From positions 27,794,001 through 27,858,000 of the forward strand of contig NW_027480422.1 in the NCBI RefSeq assembly GCF_051401765.1: a stretch of DNA of 64,000 nt, written 5' to 3'. A program made the position numbers and the translations under genes. Source of the stretch: Calliopsis andreniformis (Eukaryota > Arthropoda > Insecta > Hymenoptera > Andrenidae). This document shows positions 36,096-48,418 of the stretch, in pieces. The notes beneath the pieces are model-generated. The model made no database searches. It had not been told where the DNA came from and saw nothing but the letters and a program-made list of their open reading frames with translations. Within the stretch, counting starts at the first letter, position 1. The number at the start of each line of letters is the position of its first letter.

Positions 36096-38180
36096 AGAAA
36101 TGACCATAACTTTCATACTGGTTGCAAGTATTCGTTTTATACGATGGAAAAGCTGTTGCATCTATATTATATTTTATGCTTAAGGCTTTGACGTCTTAGG
36201 CCCTAACTATTGGATCTGGTGGACCAACGCACTAGAGTGAACCCTAGGTTGCGCGGAACGTGGAAATGACCATAACTTACACACTGGTTGCAATTATTCG
36301 TTTTATACAATGGAAAAACTGTTCAATTTAATTTGAATTTTATGCTTCGGGCGTTGACTTCTAAGGCCCTACCTATTCGATCTGGTGGAGCAACGCCCTT
36401 GAGTGAAGCCTAGGTTGCCCGGAACGTAGAAATGACCATAACTTTCACACTGGTTGCAATTATTCGTTTTATACGATGGAAAAACTGTTGTATTTATTTT
36501 GTATTTTATGCTTCGGGCGTTGACTTCTAAGTCCCTTGCTATTCGATCTGGTGGAGCAACGCCCTTGAGCGAAGCCTAGGTTGGCCGGAACGTAGAAATG
36601 ACCTGTACTTACACACTGGTTGCAATTATTCCTGTTATACGATGGAAAGACTGTTGTACTTATGTTGTATTTTATGCTTCTGGCGTCGAATGCTAAGTCC
36701 CAAACTATTCGATCTGGTGGAGCAACGCCCTTGAGTGAAGCCTAGGTTGCCCGTAACGTAGAAATGACCATTACTTTCACACGGTTTGCAAATATAAATT
36801 ATATACGATGGAAAAACTGTTGTATTTATATTGTATTTTATGCTTCTGGCATTGACTTCTTAGACCCTAACTATTCGATCTGGTGGAGCAACGCCCTAGA
36901 GTGAAGCCAAGGTTGCCCGGAATGTAGAAATGACCATCACTTTCACACTGGTTGCAATTATTCTTGTTATACGATGGAAAAACTGTTGTATTTATTTTGT
37001 ATTTTATGCCTCTGGCGTTGACTCCTAAGGCCGTAGCTATTCGATTTGGTGGAGCAACGCCATAGAGTGAAGCCTAGGTTGCCCGGAACGTAGAAATGAC
37101 CATGTCTTTCACACTGGTTGCAATTATTCCTGTTATACGATGGAAAAACTGTTGTATTTATATTATATTTTATGCTTCAGACGTTGACTTCTAAGGCCGT
37201 AGCTATTCGATGTGGTGGAGAAACGCCCTAGAGTGAAACCTAGGTTGCCCGGAAAGTAGAAATGACCATTACCTCCACACTGTTTGCAATTATTCATTTT
37301 ATACAATGGAAAAACTGTTGTATTTATATTGTTTTTTATAGTTATGGCGTTGACTTCTAAGGCCGCAGCTATTCGATGTGGTGGAGCAATGCCCTAGAGT
37401 GAAGCCTAGGATGCCCGCAACGTAGAAATGACAATATCTTTCACACTGTTTGCAATTATTCCTGTTATACGATTGAAAAACTGTTGTATTTATATTGTAT
37501 TTTATGCTTCTGGCGTTGACTTCTAAGGCCCTAACTATTCGATCTGGTGGAGCAACGCACTAGAGTGAAGCCTAGGTTGCCCGGAACGTAGAAATGACCT
37601 TTACTTTCACACTGCTTCCAAATATACATCATATACGATGGAAAAGCTGTTGTATTTATATTGTATTTTATGCTTCTGGCGTTGTATTCAAAGCCCCTAA
37701 CTATTCGATCTGGTGGAGCAACGCCCTGGAGTCAAGCCTAGGTTGCACGGAACGTAGAAATGACCATAACTTTCGCACTGGTTGCAATTATTCGTTTTAT
37801 ACCATGGAAAAACTGTTGTATTTATTTTGTATTTTATGCTTCGGGCGTTGACTTCTAAGGCCCTAACTATACGATCTGGTGGAGCAACGCTCTACCGTGA
37901 AGCCTAGGTTGCCCAGAACGTAGAAAAGACCATTACCTTCACACTGCTTGCAATTATACATTTTATTCGATGGAAAAACTGTTGTACATATATCGTATTT
38001 TATGCTTCTGGTGTTGACGTCTTAGGCCCTAACCATTCGATCAGGTGGAGCAACGCCCTAGGGTGAAGCCTAGGTTGCCCGGAACGTAGAAATGACCATA
38101 ACTTTCATACTGGTTGCAAGTATTCGTTTTATACGATGGAAAAACTGTTGCATCTATATTGTATGTTATGCTTAAGGCGT
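36096..38180 (+). repeat. Mosaic segment of monomers matching distant parts of the left domain
   Basis: About 12 monomers in which short runs match different places. 36.2-36.5 kb resembles 0.17-0.48 kb, including AACTGTTC followed by an AATTTAATTTG-like tail. 36.5-37.1 kb resembles 15.28-16.0 kb. 37.1-37.4 kb matches scattered variants such as TTATAGTTATGGCG, also at about 10.78 and 17.09 kb. 37.68-38.1 kb repeats 30.87-31.28 and 35.69-36.1 kb. It reads as a patchwork of former duplications. Confidence 0.65.
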
Positions 38181-40150
38181 TGACGTCTTAGGCCCTAACT
38201 ATTCGCTCTGGTGGAACAACGCCCTAGAGTGATACCTAGGTTGCCCGGAACGTAGAAATCACCATTACTTGCACACTGGTTGCAATTATTCGTTTTATAC
38301 GATGGAAAAACTGTTGTATTTATAGTGTATTTTATGCTTCTGGCGTTGACTTCTTAGGCCCTAACTATTGGATCTGGTGGACCAACGCCCTAGAGTGAAG
38401 CCTAGGATGCCCAAAACGTAGAAATGACCATTACTTTCACTCTCGTTGCAATTATTCATGCTATAGGATGGAAAAACTGTTGTATTTTTATTGTATTTTA
38501 TGCTTCTGGCCTCCACTTCTTAGGCCCTAACTGTTCGATCTTGTGGAATAACGCCGTAGAATGAAGTCTAGGTTGCCCGGAACGTAGAAATGACCATTAC
38601 TTTCACACTGGTTGCAATTATCATGCTATACGATGGAAAAACTGTTGCATTTTTATTGTATTTTCTGCTTCTGTCTTTGACTTCTAAGGTCCTAGCTATT
38701 CGATGTGGTGGGGCAGCGCCCCAGAGTGAAGCCTACGTTGCCAGGAACCTAGAAATGAACATTACTTTCACACTGGTTGCAATTATTCCTGTTATACGAT
38801 GAAAAAACTGTTCGATTTTTATTGTACTTTATGTTTCTGGCGTTGACTTCTAAGGCCCTATGTATTCGATCTGGAGGAGCAACGCCTCAGGGTTAAGTCT
38901 AGGATGCCCGGAAGGTAGAAATGTTCATTACTTTCACACTGGTTGCTATTATTCGTTTTATATGATGGAAAAACTGTTGTATTTATATTGCATTTTATGC
39001 TTCGGGCGTTGACTTCTAAGGCCCTAGCTATTCGATTTGGTGGAGCAACGCCCTAGAGTGGAGCCTGGGTAGCACGGAACGTAGCAATGACCATAACTTT
39101 CACACTGGTTGCTATTATTCGTTTTATATGATGGAAAAACTGTTGTATTTATAGTGTATTTTATGCTTCTGGCATTGACTTCTTAGGCCCTAACAGTTCG
39201 ATCTTGTGGGGCAACGTCCAAGAATGAAGCCTATGTTGCTCGCAACGTGGAAATGACCATTACATTCACACTGCGTGCAATTATACGTTTTATACGATGG
39301 AAGAACTGCTGTACTTATTTTGTATTTGGTGCTTCTGGCGTTGACTTCTTAGGCCCTAACTATTGGATCTGCTGTTCCAACGCCCTAGAGTGATACCTAG
39401 GTTTCCCGGAACGTAGAAATGACCATCACTTTCAAACTTGTTGCTATTATTCGTTTTATATGATGAAGACTGTTGTATTTTTATTGTACTTTATGGTTCT
39501 GGTGTCCACTTCATGGCCCTAACTATACGATCTGGTGGAGCAACGCCCTAGAGTGAAGCCTAGGTTGCCCGGAACGTAGAAATGACCATTACTTTCACAC
39601 TGGTTGCAATTATTCCTGTTATACGATGGAAAAACTGTTGTATTTATTTTGAATTTTATGCTTCTGGCGTTGACTTCTTAGGCCCTAACAATTGGATCTG
39701 GTAGAGCAACGCCCTAGGGTGAAGCCTAGGTTGCCCGGAACGTAGAAATGGCCATATCTTTCACACTGGTTGCAATTATTCCTGTTATATGATGGAAAAA
39801 CGGATGTGTCTATTTTGTATTTTATGCTTCTGGCGTTGACTTCTTAGGCCCTAACTACTGGATCTCGTGGAGCAACGCCCTAGAGTGAAGCCTAGGTTGC
39901 CCGGAACGTGGAAATGACCATTACTTCCACACTGTTTGCAATTATTCATTTTATACAATGGAAAAACTGTTGTATTTTTATTGCATTTTATGCTTCGGGC
40001 GTTGACTTCTAATGCCCTAACTATTCGATCTGGTGGAGCAACGTCCTAGGGTGAAGCCTAGGCTGCCCGGAACGTAGAAATGACCTTTACTTTCACACTG
40101 GTTGCAATTTTTCCTGTTACACGATGGAAAAACTGTTGTATTTATATTGT
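38181..40150 (+). repeat. Most divergent monomers in the window
   Basis: About 12 monomers with many private variants and small length changes. Examples are a shortened ATTATCATGCTATACG at 38618, ATATGATGAAGACTGTTG with a 2-bp loss at about 39462, GTCCACTTCATGGCCC at about 39500, GCTGTTCCAACGCC at 39371, and GTAGCACGGAACG at 39069. I found no long block elsewhere in the window with the same order. It lies exactly between the left (GAATTC-type) and right (GATATC-type) domains. Confidence 0.65.
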
Positions 40151-40780
40151 ATTTTATGCTTCGGGCGTTGACGTCTAAGGCCCTAACTATTCGATCTGGT
40201 GGAGCAACGCCATAGTGTGAAGCCTAGGTTACCCGGAACGTAGAAATGACCATTACTTTCACACTGGTTGCAATTATTCCTGTTATACGAAGGAAAAACT
40301 GTTGTATTTTTATTATATTTTATGCTTCGGGCGTTGACTTCTAAGCCCCTAACTATTGGATCTGGTGGACCAACGCTCTAGAGCGAAGTGTAGGTTGCCA
40401 GGAACGCAGAAATGACCATCACTTTCACACTGTTTGCAATTATTCCTGTTATACGATGGAAAAACTGTTGTATTTATATTGTATTTTATGCTTCTGGCGT
40501 TGACTTCTAAGGCCGTAGCTATTCGATGTGGTGGAGCAACGACCTAGAGTGAAGCCTATGTTGCCCGGAACGTAGAATTGACCATATCTTTCACACTGTT
40601 TGCAATTATTCATGTTATACGATGGAAAAACTGTTGTATTTATTTCGTATTTTATGCTTCTGGCGTTGACTTCTTAGGCCCTAACTAGTGGATCTGGTGG
40701 AGCAACGCCCTTGGGTGAAGCCTAGGTTGCCCGGAACGTAGAAATGAACATAACTTTCATACTGGTTGGAATTATTCGTT
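40151..40780 (+). repeat. Segment shared in part with the K units
   Basis: 40.15-40.50 kb matches about 52.27-52.62, 57.08-57.43 and 61.90-62.17 kb: GCCATAGTGTGAAGCC, then ATACGAAGGAAAAACTG, then GAGCGAAGTGTAGGTTGCC. The K units then skip to a monomer equivalent to about 41.0 kb, so they lack about three monomers present here and in H1. The segment looks like the left continuation of H-type sequence. Confidence 0.65.
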
Positions 40781-41380
40781 TTATACGATGGAAAAACTGT
40801 TGTATTTCTATTGTATTTTATGCTTCTGGCGTTGACTTCTAAGGCCGTAGCTATTCGATGTGGTGGAGCAGCGCCCTAGAGTGAAGCCTATGTTGCCCGG
40901 AACGTAGAAATGACCAAATTTTTCACACTGTTTGTAATTATTCCTGTAATACGATGGAAAAACTGTAGTATTTATACTGTATTTCATGCTTCTGGCTTTG
41001 ACTTCTAAGGCCCTAACTATTCGATGTGATGGAGCCACGCCCTAGAGCGAAACCTAGGTTGCCCGGAACGTAGAAATGGCCATTACTTCCACACTGTTTG
41101 CAATTATTCATTTCATACAATGTAAAAACTGTTGTATTTATATTGTATTTTAAGCTTCTGGCGTTGACTTCTAAGGCACTCACTATTCGATGTGGTGGAG
41201 CAACGCCCTAGAGCGAAACCTGGGTTGCCCGAAACGTAGAAATGACCATTACTTTCACACTGGTTGCAGTTATTCCTGTTATACGATGGAAAAACTGTTG
41301 TATTTATTTTGTATTTTATGCTTCTGGCGTTGACTTCTAAGGCCGTAACCATTCGATGTGGTGGAGCAGCGCCCTAGGGT

Positions 41381-41981
41381 GACGCCTTGGTTGCCCGGAA
41401 CGTAGAAATGGCCATATCTTTCACACTGGTTGCAATTATTCCTGTTATATGATGGAAAAGCGGATGTGTCTATTTTGTATTTTATGCTTCTGGCGTTGAC
41501 TTCTTAGGCCCTAACTACTGGATATCGTGGAGCAACGCCCTAGGGTTAAGCCTAGGTTGCCGGGAACGTAGAAATGACCATTAGTTTCACACTGGTTGCA
41601 ATCATTCCTGTTATACGATGGAAAAACTGTTGTATTTATTTTGAATTTTATGCCTCTGGCGTTGACTTCTTAGGCCCTAACAATTGGATCTGGTGGAGCA
41701 ACGCCCTAGGGTGAAGCCTAGGTTGCCCGGAACGTAGAAATGACCATATCTTTCACACAGGTTGCAATTATTCCTGTTATACGATAGAAAAACTGTTGGA
41801 TTTTTATTACATTTTATGCTTCGGGCGTTGACTTCTAAGGCCCTAACTATTGGATCTGGTGTACCAACGCTCTAGAGTGAAGTGTAGATTGCCCGGAACG
41901 GAGAAATGACCTTTACTTTCACACTGGTTGCAATTTTTCCTGTTACACGATGGAAAAACTGTTGTATTTATATTGTACTTT
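41381..41981 (+). repeat. Internal duplication in H1, copy 1 (3.6 monomers)
   Basis: GACGCCTTGG at 41381 returns at 42709, 1328 bp or exactly eight monomers away. The shared stretch covers the GGATGTGTCTA, GGATATCGTGG, TTAGTTTCAC and GATAGAAAAACTG monomers. Copy 1 reads TCTATTTTGT where copy 2 reads TCTAGTTTGT. The match ends where CTTCGGACG here meets CTTCGTGCG in copy 2. In H2 the pair lies at about 45200-45800 and 46528-47128. Confidence 0.75.
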
Positions 41982-42708
41982 ATGCTTCGGACGTTGACTT
42001 CTAAGGCCCTAAATATTCGATCTGTTGGAGCAACGTCCTAGGGTGAAGCCTAGGCTGCCCGGAACGTAGAAATGACCTTTACTTTCACAATGGTTGCAAT
42101 TTTTCCTGTTACACGATGGAAAAACTGTTGTATTTATATTGTACTTTATGCTTCGGGCGTTGACTTCTAAGGCCCTAACTATTTGATCTGATGGAGGAAC
42201 GTCCTAGGGTGAAGCCTAGGCTGCCCGGAACGTAGAAATGACCATAACTTTCATACTGGTTGCCCTTATTCGTTTTATACGATGGAAAAACTGTTGTATT
42301 TTTACTGTATTTTATGCTTCTGGCGTTCACTTCTAAGGCCGTAACTATTCGATGTTGTGGAACAGCGTCCTAGAGCAAAACCTAGGTTGCCCGGAACGTA
42401 GAAATGACCATATCTTTCACACTGGTTGCAATTATTCCTGCTATACGATGGAAAGACTGTTTTATTTATTTTGTACTTTATGCATCTGGCGTTGACTTCT
42501 TAGGCCCTAACTATTCGATCTGGTGGAGCAACGCCCTAGGGTGAAGCCTACGTTGTCCGAAACGTAGAAATGAACATAACCTTCACACTGGTTGCAATTA
42601 TTCGTTTTATACGATGGAAAAGCTGTTGTATTTTTATTGTATTTTAAGCTCCGGGCGTTGACTTCTAAGGCCCTAACTATTCGATCTGGTAGAGCAACGC
42701 CCTAGGGT

Positions 42709-43309
42709 GACGCCTTGGTTGCCCGGAACGTAGAAATGGCCATATCTTTCACACTGGTTGCAATTATTCCTGTTATATGATGGAAAAGCGGATGTGTCTA
42801 GTTTGTATTTTATGCTTCTGGCGTTGACTTCTTAGGCCCTAACTACTGGATATCGTGGAGCAACGCCCTAGGGTTAAGCCTAGGTTGCCGGGAACGTAGA
42901 AATGACCATTAGTTTCACACTGGTTGCAATCATTCCTGTTATACGATGGAAAAACTGTTGTATTTATTTTGAATTTTATGCCTCTGGCGTTGACTTCTTA
43001 GGCCCTAACAATTGGATCTGGTGGAGCAACGCCCTAGGGTGAAGCCTAGGTTGCCCGGAACGTAGAAATGACCATATCTTTCACACAGGTTGCAATTATT
43101 CCTGTTATACGATAGAAAAACTGTTGGATTTTTATTACATTTTATGCTTCGGGCGTTGACTTCTAAGGCCCTAACTATTGGATCTGGTGTACCAACGCTC
43201 TAGAGTGAAGTGTAGATTGCCCGGAACGGAGAAATGACCTTTACTTTCACACTGGTTGCAATTTTTCCTGTTACACGATGGAAAAACTGTTGTATTTATA
43301 TTGTACTTT
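42709..43309 (+). repeat. Internal duplication in H1, copy 2
   Basis: Partner of 41381-41981 at +1328 bp. The GGATGTGTCTAGTTTG form seen here is also the form in the K units (about 53.09 and 57.90 kb) and near 62.21 kb. Those downstream blocks are therefore closer to copy 2 than to copy 1 at this site. Confidence 0.75.
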
Positions 43310-43368
43310 ATGCTTCGTGCGTTGACTTCTAAGGCCCTAACTATTCGATCTGGTGGAGGAACGCCCTA

Positions 43369-43389
43369 GGCTGAAGCCTAGGCTGCCCG
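43369..43389 (+). repeat. Perfect 12-bp-spaced direct repeat of CCTAGGCTG
   Basis: CCTAGGCTG, then AAG, then CCTAGGCTG. In the consensus the corresponding two copies are degenerate (CCTAGAGTG at 44-52 and CCTAGGTTG at 56-64, 7 of 9 matching). Here and at the H2 and 62.79 kb counterparts they are identical. The second copy also lies in AGCCTAGGCT, a perfect 10-bp palindrome. Confidence 0.8.
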
Positions 43390-44599
43390 GAACGTAGAAA
43401 TGACCATAACTTTCATACTGGTTGCACTTATTCGTTTTATACGATGGATAAACTGTTGTATTTATACTGTATTTTATGCTTCTGGCGTTGACTTCTAAGG
43501 CCCTAACAATTCGATGTGGTGGAGCAACACCCTAGAGCAAAACCTAGGTTGCCCAGAACGTAGAAATGACCATACCTTTCACACAGGTTGCAATTATTCC
43601 TGCTATACGATGGAAAGACTGTTGTATTTATTTTGTATTTTACGCATCTGGCGTTGACTTCTTAGGCCCTAACTAATGGATCTGATGGAGCAACGCCCTA
43701 GGGTGAAGCCTAGGTTGCCCGGAATTTAGTAGTGACCATACCTTTCATACTGGTTGTAATTATTCGTTTTATACGATGGAAAAACTGTTGTATTTATTTT
43801 GTATTTTATGCTTCTGGCGTTGACTTCTAAGGCCGTAACTATTCGATGTGGTGGAGCAGCGTCCTAGAGTTAAGCCTAGGTTGCCCGGAACGTAGAAATG
43901 GCCATATCTTTCACACTGGTGGCAATTATTCCTGTTATACGATGGAAAAACTGTTGTATTTATTTTGAATTTTATGCTTCTGGCGTTGACTTCTTAGGCC
44001 CTAACTATTCGATCTGGTGGAGCAACGTCCTAGGGTGAAGCCTAGGCTGCCCGGAACGTAGAAATGACCTTTTACTTTCACACTGGTTGCAATTTTACCT
44101 GTTACACGATGGAAAAACTGTTGTATTTATATTGTACTTTATGCTTCGGGCGTTGACTTCTAAGGCCCTAACTATTCGATCTGGTGGAGCAACGTCCTAG
44201 GGTGAAGCCTAGGCTGCCCGGAACGTAGAAATGACCTTTACTTACACACTGGTTGCAATTTTTCCTGTTACACGATGGAAAAACTGTTGTATTTATATTG
44301 TACTTTATGCTTCGGGCGTTGACTTCTAAGGCCCTAACTATTCGATCTGGTGGACGAACGCCCTAGGGTGAAGCCTAGGCTGCCCGGAACGTAGAAATGA
44401 CCATACCTTTCACACTGGTTGCAATTATTCCTTCTATACGATGGAAAGACTGTTGTATTTATTTTGTATTTTATGCATCTGGCGTTGACTTCTTAGGCCC
44501 TAACTACTGGATATCGTGGAGCATCGCCCTAGGGTTACGCCTAGGTTGCCCGGAACGTAGAAATGACCATATCTTTCACACTGGTTGCAATTATTCCTG

Positions 44600-47500
44600 T
44601 TATACGATGGAAAAACTGTTGTATTTCTATTGTATTTTATGCTTCTGGCGTTGACTTCTAAGGCCGTAGCTATTCGATGTGGTGGAGCAGCGCCCTAGAG
44701 TGAAGCCTATGTTGCCCGGAACGTAGAAATGACCAAATTTTTCACACTGTTTGTAATTATTCCTGTAATACGATGGAAAAACTGTAGTATTTATACTGTA
44801 TTTCATGCTTCTGGCTTTGACTTCTAAGGCCCTAACTATTCGATGTGATGGAGCCACGCCCTAGAGCGAAACCTAGGTTGCCCGGAACGTAGAAATGGCC
44901 ATTACTTCCACACTGTTTGCAATTATTCATTTCATACAATGTAAAAACTGTTGTATTTATATTGTATTTTAAGCTTCTGGCGTTGACTTCTAAGGCACTC
45001 ACTATTCGATGTGGTGGAGCAACGCCCTAGAGCGAAACCTGGGTTGCCCGAAACGTAGAAATGACCATTACTTTCACACTGGTTGCAGTTATTCCTGTTA
45101 TACGATGGAAAAACTGTTGTATTTATTTTGTATTTTATGCTTCTGGCGTTGACTTCTAAGGCCGTAACCATTCGATGTGGTGGAGCAGCGCCCTAGGGTG
45201 ACGCCTTGGTTGCCCGGAACGTAGAAATGGCCATATCTTTCACACTGGTTGCAATTATTCCTGTTATATGATGGAAAAGCGGATGTGTCTATTTTGTATT
45301 TTATGCTTCTGGCGTTGACTTCTTAGGCCCTAACTACTGGATATCGTGGAGCAACGCCCTAGGGTTAAGCCTAGGTTGCCGGGAACGTAGAAATGACCAT
45401 TAGTTTCACACTGGTTGCAATCATTCCTGTTATACGATGGAAAAACTGTTGTATTTATTTTGAATTTTATGCCTCTGGCGTTGACTTCTTAGGCCCTAAC
45501 AATTGGATCTGGTGGAGCAACGCCCTAGGGTGAAGCCTAGGTTGCCCGGAACGTAGAAATGACCATATCTTTCACACAGGTTGCAATTATTCCTGTTATA
45601 CGATAGAAAAACTGTTGGATTTTTATTACATTTTATGCTTCGGGCGTTGACTTCTAAGGCCCTAACTATTGGATCTGGTGTACCAACGCTCTAGAGTGAA
45701 GTGTAGATTGCCCGGAACGGAGAAATGACCTTTACTTTCACACTGGTTGCAATTTTTCCTGTTACACGATGGAAAAACTGTTGTATTTATATTGTACTTT
45801 ATGCTTCGGACGTTGACTTCTAAGGCCCTAAATATTCGATCTGTTGGAGCAACGTCCTAGGGTGAAGCCTAGGCTGCCCGGAACGTAGAAATGACCTTTA
45901 CTTTCACAATGGTTGCAATTTTTCCTGTTACACGATGGAAAAACTGTTGTATTTATATTGTACTTTATGCTTCGGGCGTTGACTTCTAAGGCCCTAACTA
46001 TTTGATCTGATGGAGGAACGTCCTAGGGTGAAGCCTAGGCTGCCCGGAACGTAGAAATGACCATAACTTTCATACTGGTTGCCCTTATTCGTTTTATACG
46101 ATGGAAAAACTGTTGTATTTTTACTGTATTTTATGCTTCTGGCGTTCACTTCTAAGGCCGTAACTATTCGATGTTGTGGAACAGCGTCCTAGAGCAAAAC
46201 CTAGGTTGCCCGGAACGTAGAAATGACCATATCTTTCACACTGGTTGCAATTATTCCTGCTATACGATGGAAAGACTGTTTTATTTATTTTGTACTTTAT
46301 GCATCTGGCGTTGACTTCTTAGGCCCTAACTATTCGATCTGGTGGAGCAACGCCCTAGGGTGAAGCCTACGTTGTCCGAAACGTAGAAATGAACATAACC
46401 TTCACACTGGTTGCAATTATTCGTTTTATACGATGGAAAAGCTGTTGTATTTTTATTGTATTTTAAGCTCCGGGCGTTGACTTCTAAGGCCCTAACTATT
46501 CGATCTGGTAGAGCAACGCCCTAGGGTGACGCCTTGGTTGCCCGGAACGTAGAAATGGCCATATCTTTCACACTGGTTGCAATTATTCCTGTTATATGAT
46601 GGAAAAGCGGATGTGTCTAGTTTGTATTTTATGCTTCTGGCGTTGACTTCTTAGGCCCTAACTACTGGATATCGTGGAGCAACGCCCTAGGGTTAAGCCT
46701 AGGTTGCCGGGAACGTAGAAATGACCATTAGTTTCACACTGGTTGCAATCATTCCTGTTATACGATGGAAAAACTGTTGTATTTATTTTGAATTTTATGC
46801 CTCTGGCGTTGACTTCTTAGGCCCTAACAATTGGATCTGGTGGAGCAACGCCCTAGGGTGAAGCCTAGGTTGCCCGGAACGTAGAAATGACCATATCTTT
46901 CACACAGGTTGCAATTATTCCTGTTATACGATAGAAAAACTGTTGGATTTTTATTACATTTTATGCTTCGGGCGTTGACTTCTAAGGCCCTAACTATTGG
47001 ATCTGGTGTACCAACGCTCTAGAGTGAAGTGTAGATTGCCCGGAACGGAGAAATGACCTTTACTTTCACACTGGTTGCAATTTTTCCTGTTACACGATGG
47101 AAAAACTGTTGTATTTATATTGTACTTTATGCTTCGTGCGTTGACTTCTAAGGCCCTAACTATTCGATCTGGTGGAGGAACGCCCTAGGCTGAAGCCTAG
47201 GCTGCCCGGAACGTAGAAATGACCATAACTTTCATACTGGTTGCACTTATTCGTTTTATACGATGGATAAACTGTTGTATTTATACTGTATTTTATGCTT
47301 CTGGCGTTGACTTCTAAGGCCCTAACAATTCGATGTGGTGGAGCAACACCCTAGAGCAAAACCTAGGTTGCCCAGAACGTAGAAATGACCATACCTTTCA
47401 CACAGGTTGCAATTATTCCTGCTATACGATGGAAAGACTGTTGTATTTATTTTGTATTTTACGCATCTGGCGTTGACTTCTTAGGCCCTAACTAATGGAT

Positions 47501-48418
47501 CTGATGGAGCAACGCCCTAGGGTGAAGCCTAGGTTGCCCGGAATTTAGTAGTGACCATACCTTTCATACTGGTTGTAATTATTCGTTTTATACGATGGAA
47601 AAACTGTTGTATTTATTTTGTATTTTATGCTTCTGGCGTTGACTTCTAAGGCCGTAACTATTCGATGTGGTGGAGCAGCGTCCTAGAGTTAAGCCTAGGT
47701 TGCCCGGAACGTAGAAATGGCCATATCTTTCACACTGGTGGCAATTATTCCTGTTATACGATGGAAAAACTGTTGTATTTATTTTGAATTTTATGCTTCT
47801 GGCGTTGACTTCTTAGGCCCTAACTATTCGATCTGGTGGAGCAACGTCCTAGGGTGAAGCCTAGGCTGCCCGGAACGTAGAAATGACCTTTTACTTTCAC
47901 ACTGGTTGCAATTTTACCTGTTACACGATGGAAAAACTGTTGTATTTATATTGTACTTTATGCTTCGGGCGTTGACTTCTAAGGCCCTAACTATTCGATC
48001 TGGTGGAGCAACGTCCTAGGGTGAAGCCTAGGCTGCCCGGAACGTAGAAATGACCTTTACTTACACACTGGTTGCAATTTTTCCTGTTACACGATGGAAA
48101 AACTGTTGTATTTATATTGTACTTTATGCTTCGGGCGTTGACTTCTAAGGCCCTAACTATTCGATCTGGTGGACGAACGCCCTAGGGTGAAGCCTAGGCT
48201 GCCCGGAACGTAGAAATGACCATACCTTTCACACTGGTTGCAATTATTCCTTCTATACGATGGAAAGACTGTTGTATTTATTTTGTATTTTATGCATCTG
48301 GCGTTGACTTCTTAGGCCCTAACTACTGGATATCGTGGAGCATCGCCCTAGGGTTACGCCTAGGTTGCCCGGAACGTAGAAATGACCATATCTTTCACAC
48401 TGGTTGCAATTATTCCTG
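44600..48418 (+). repeat. H2: second copy of the 3819-bp unit
   Basis: Directly follows H1 and ends at about 48418, where TTTTTATTATATTTTATGC replaces the TTTCTATTGTATTTTATGC that starts each H unit. All distinctive H1 variants return at +3819 bp, including TTGTGGAACAGCG and AACGGAGAAATG. Such similarity over 3.8 kb, beside neighbouring monomers that differ by several percent, indicates a very recent duplication. A collapse or expansion error in the assembly is the alternative. Confidence 0.85.

Larger units (their letters stand above)
40781..44599 (+). repeat. H1: 3819-bp higher-order unit (23 monomers)
   Basis: The marker TGTATTTCTA at 40801 recurs at 44620, an offset of 3819 bp (23 x 166 + 1). 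One monomer carries an extra T in CCTTTTACTTTC (about 44069). The unit includes GGATGTGTCTATTTTG, CTGGATATCGTGG, ATTAGTTTCACACTGG and GGAACGGAGAAATGACC monomers. In every line I compared against H2, including its private variants, I saw no base difference; I did not check every base. Confidence 0.85.

Noticed and set aside
40808..41352. Minus-strand open frames of 63-79 codons (also at 44627-45171, 48751, 52469, 57283)
   Set aside because: They are the reverse complement of the same monomers, repeat at the unit offsets and show no independent coding signal.
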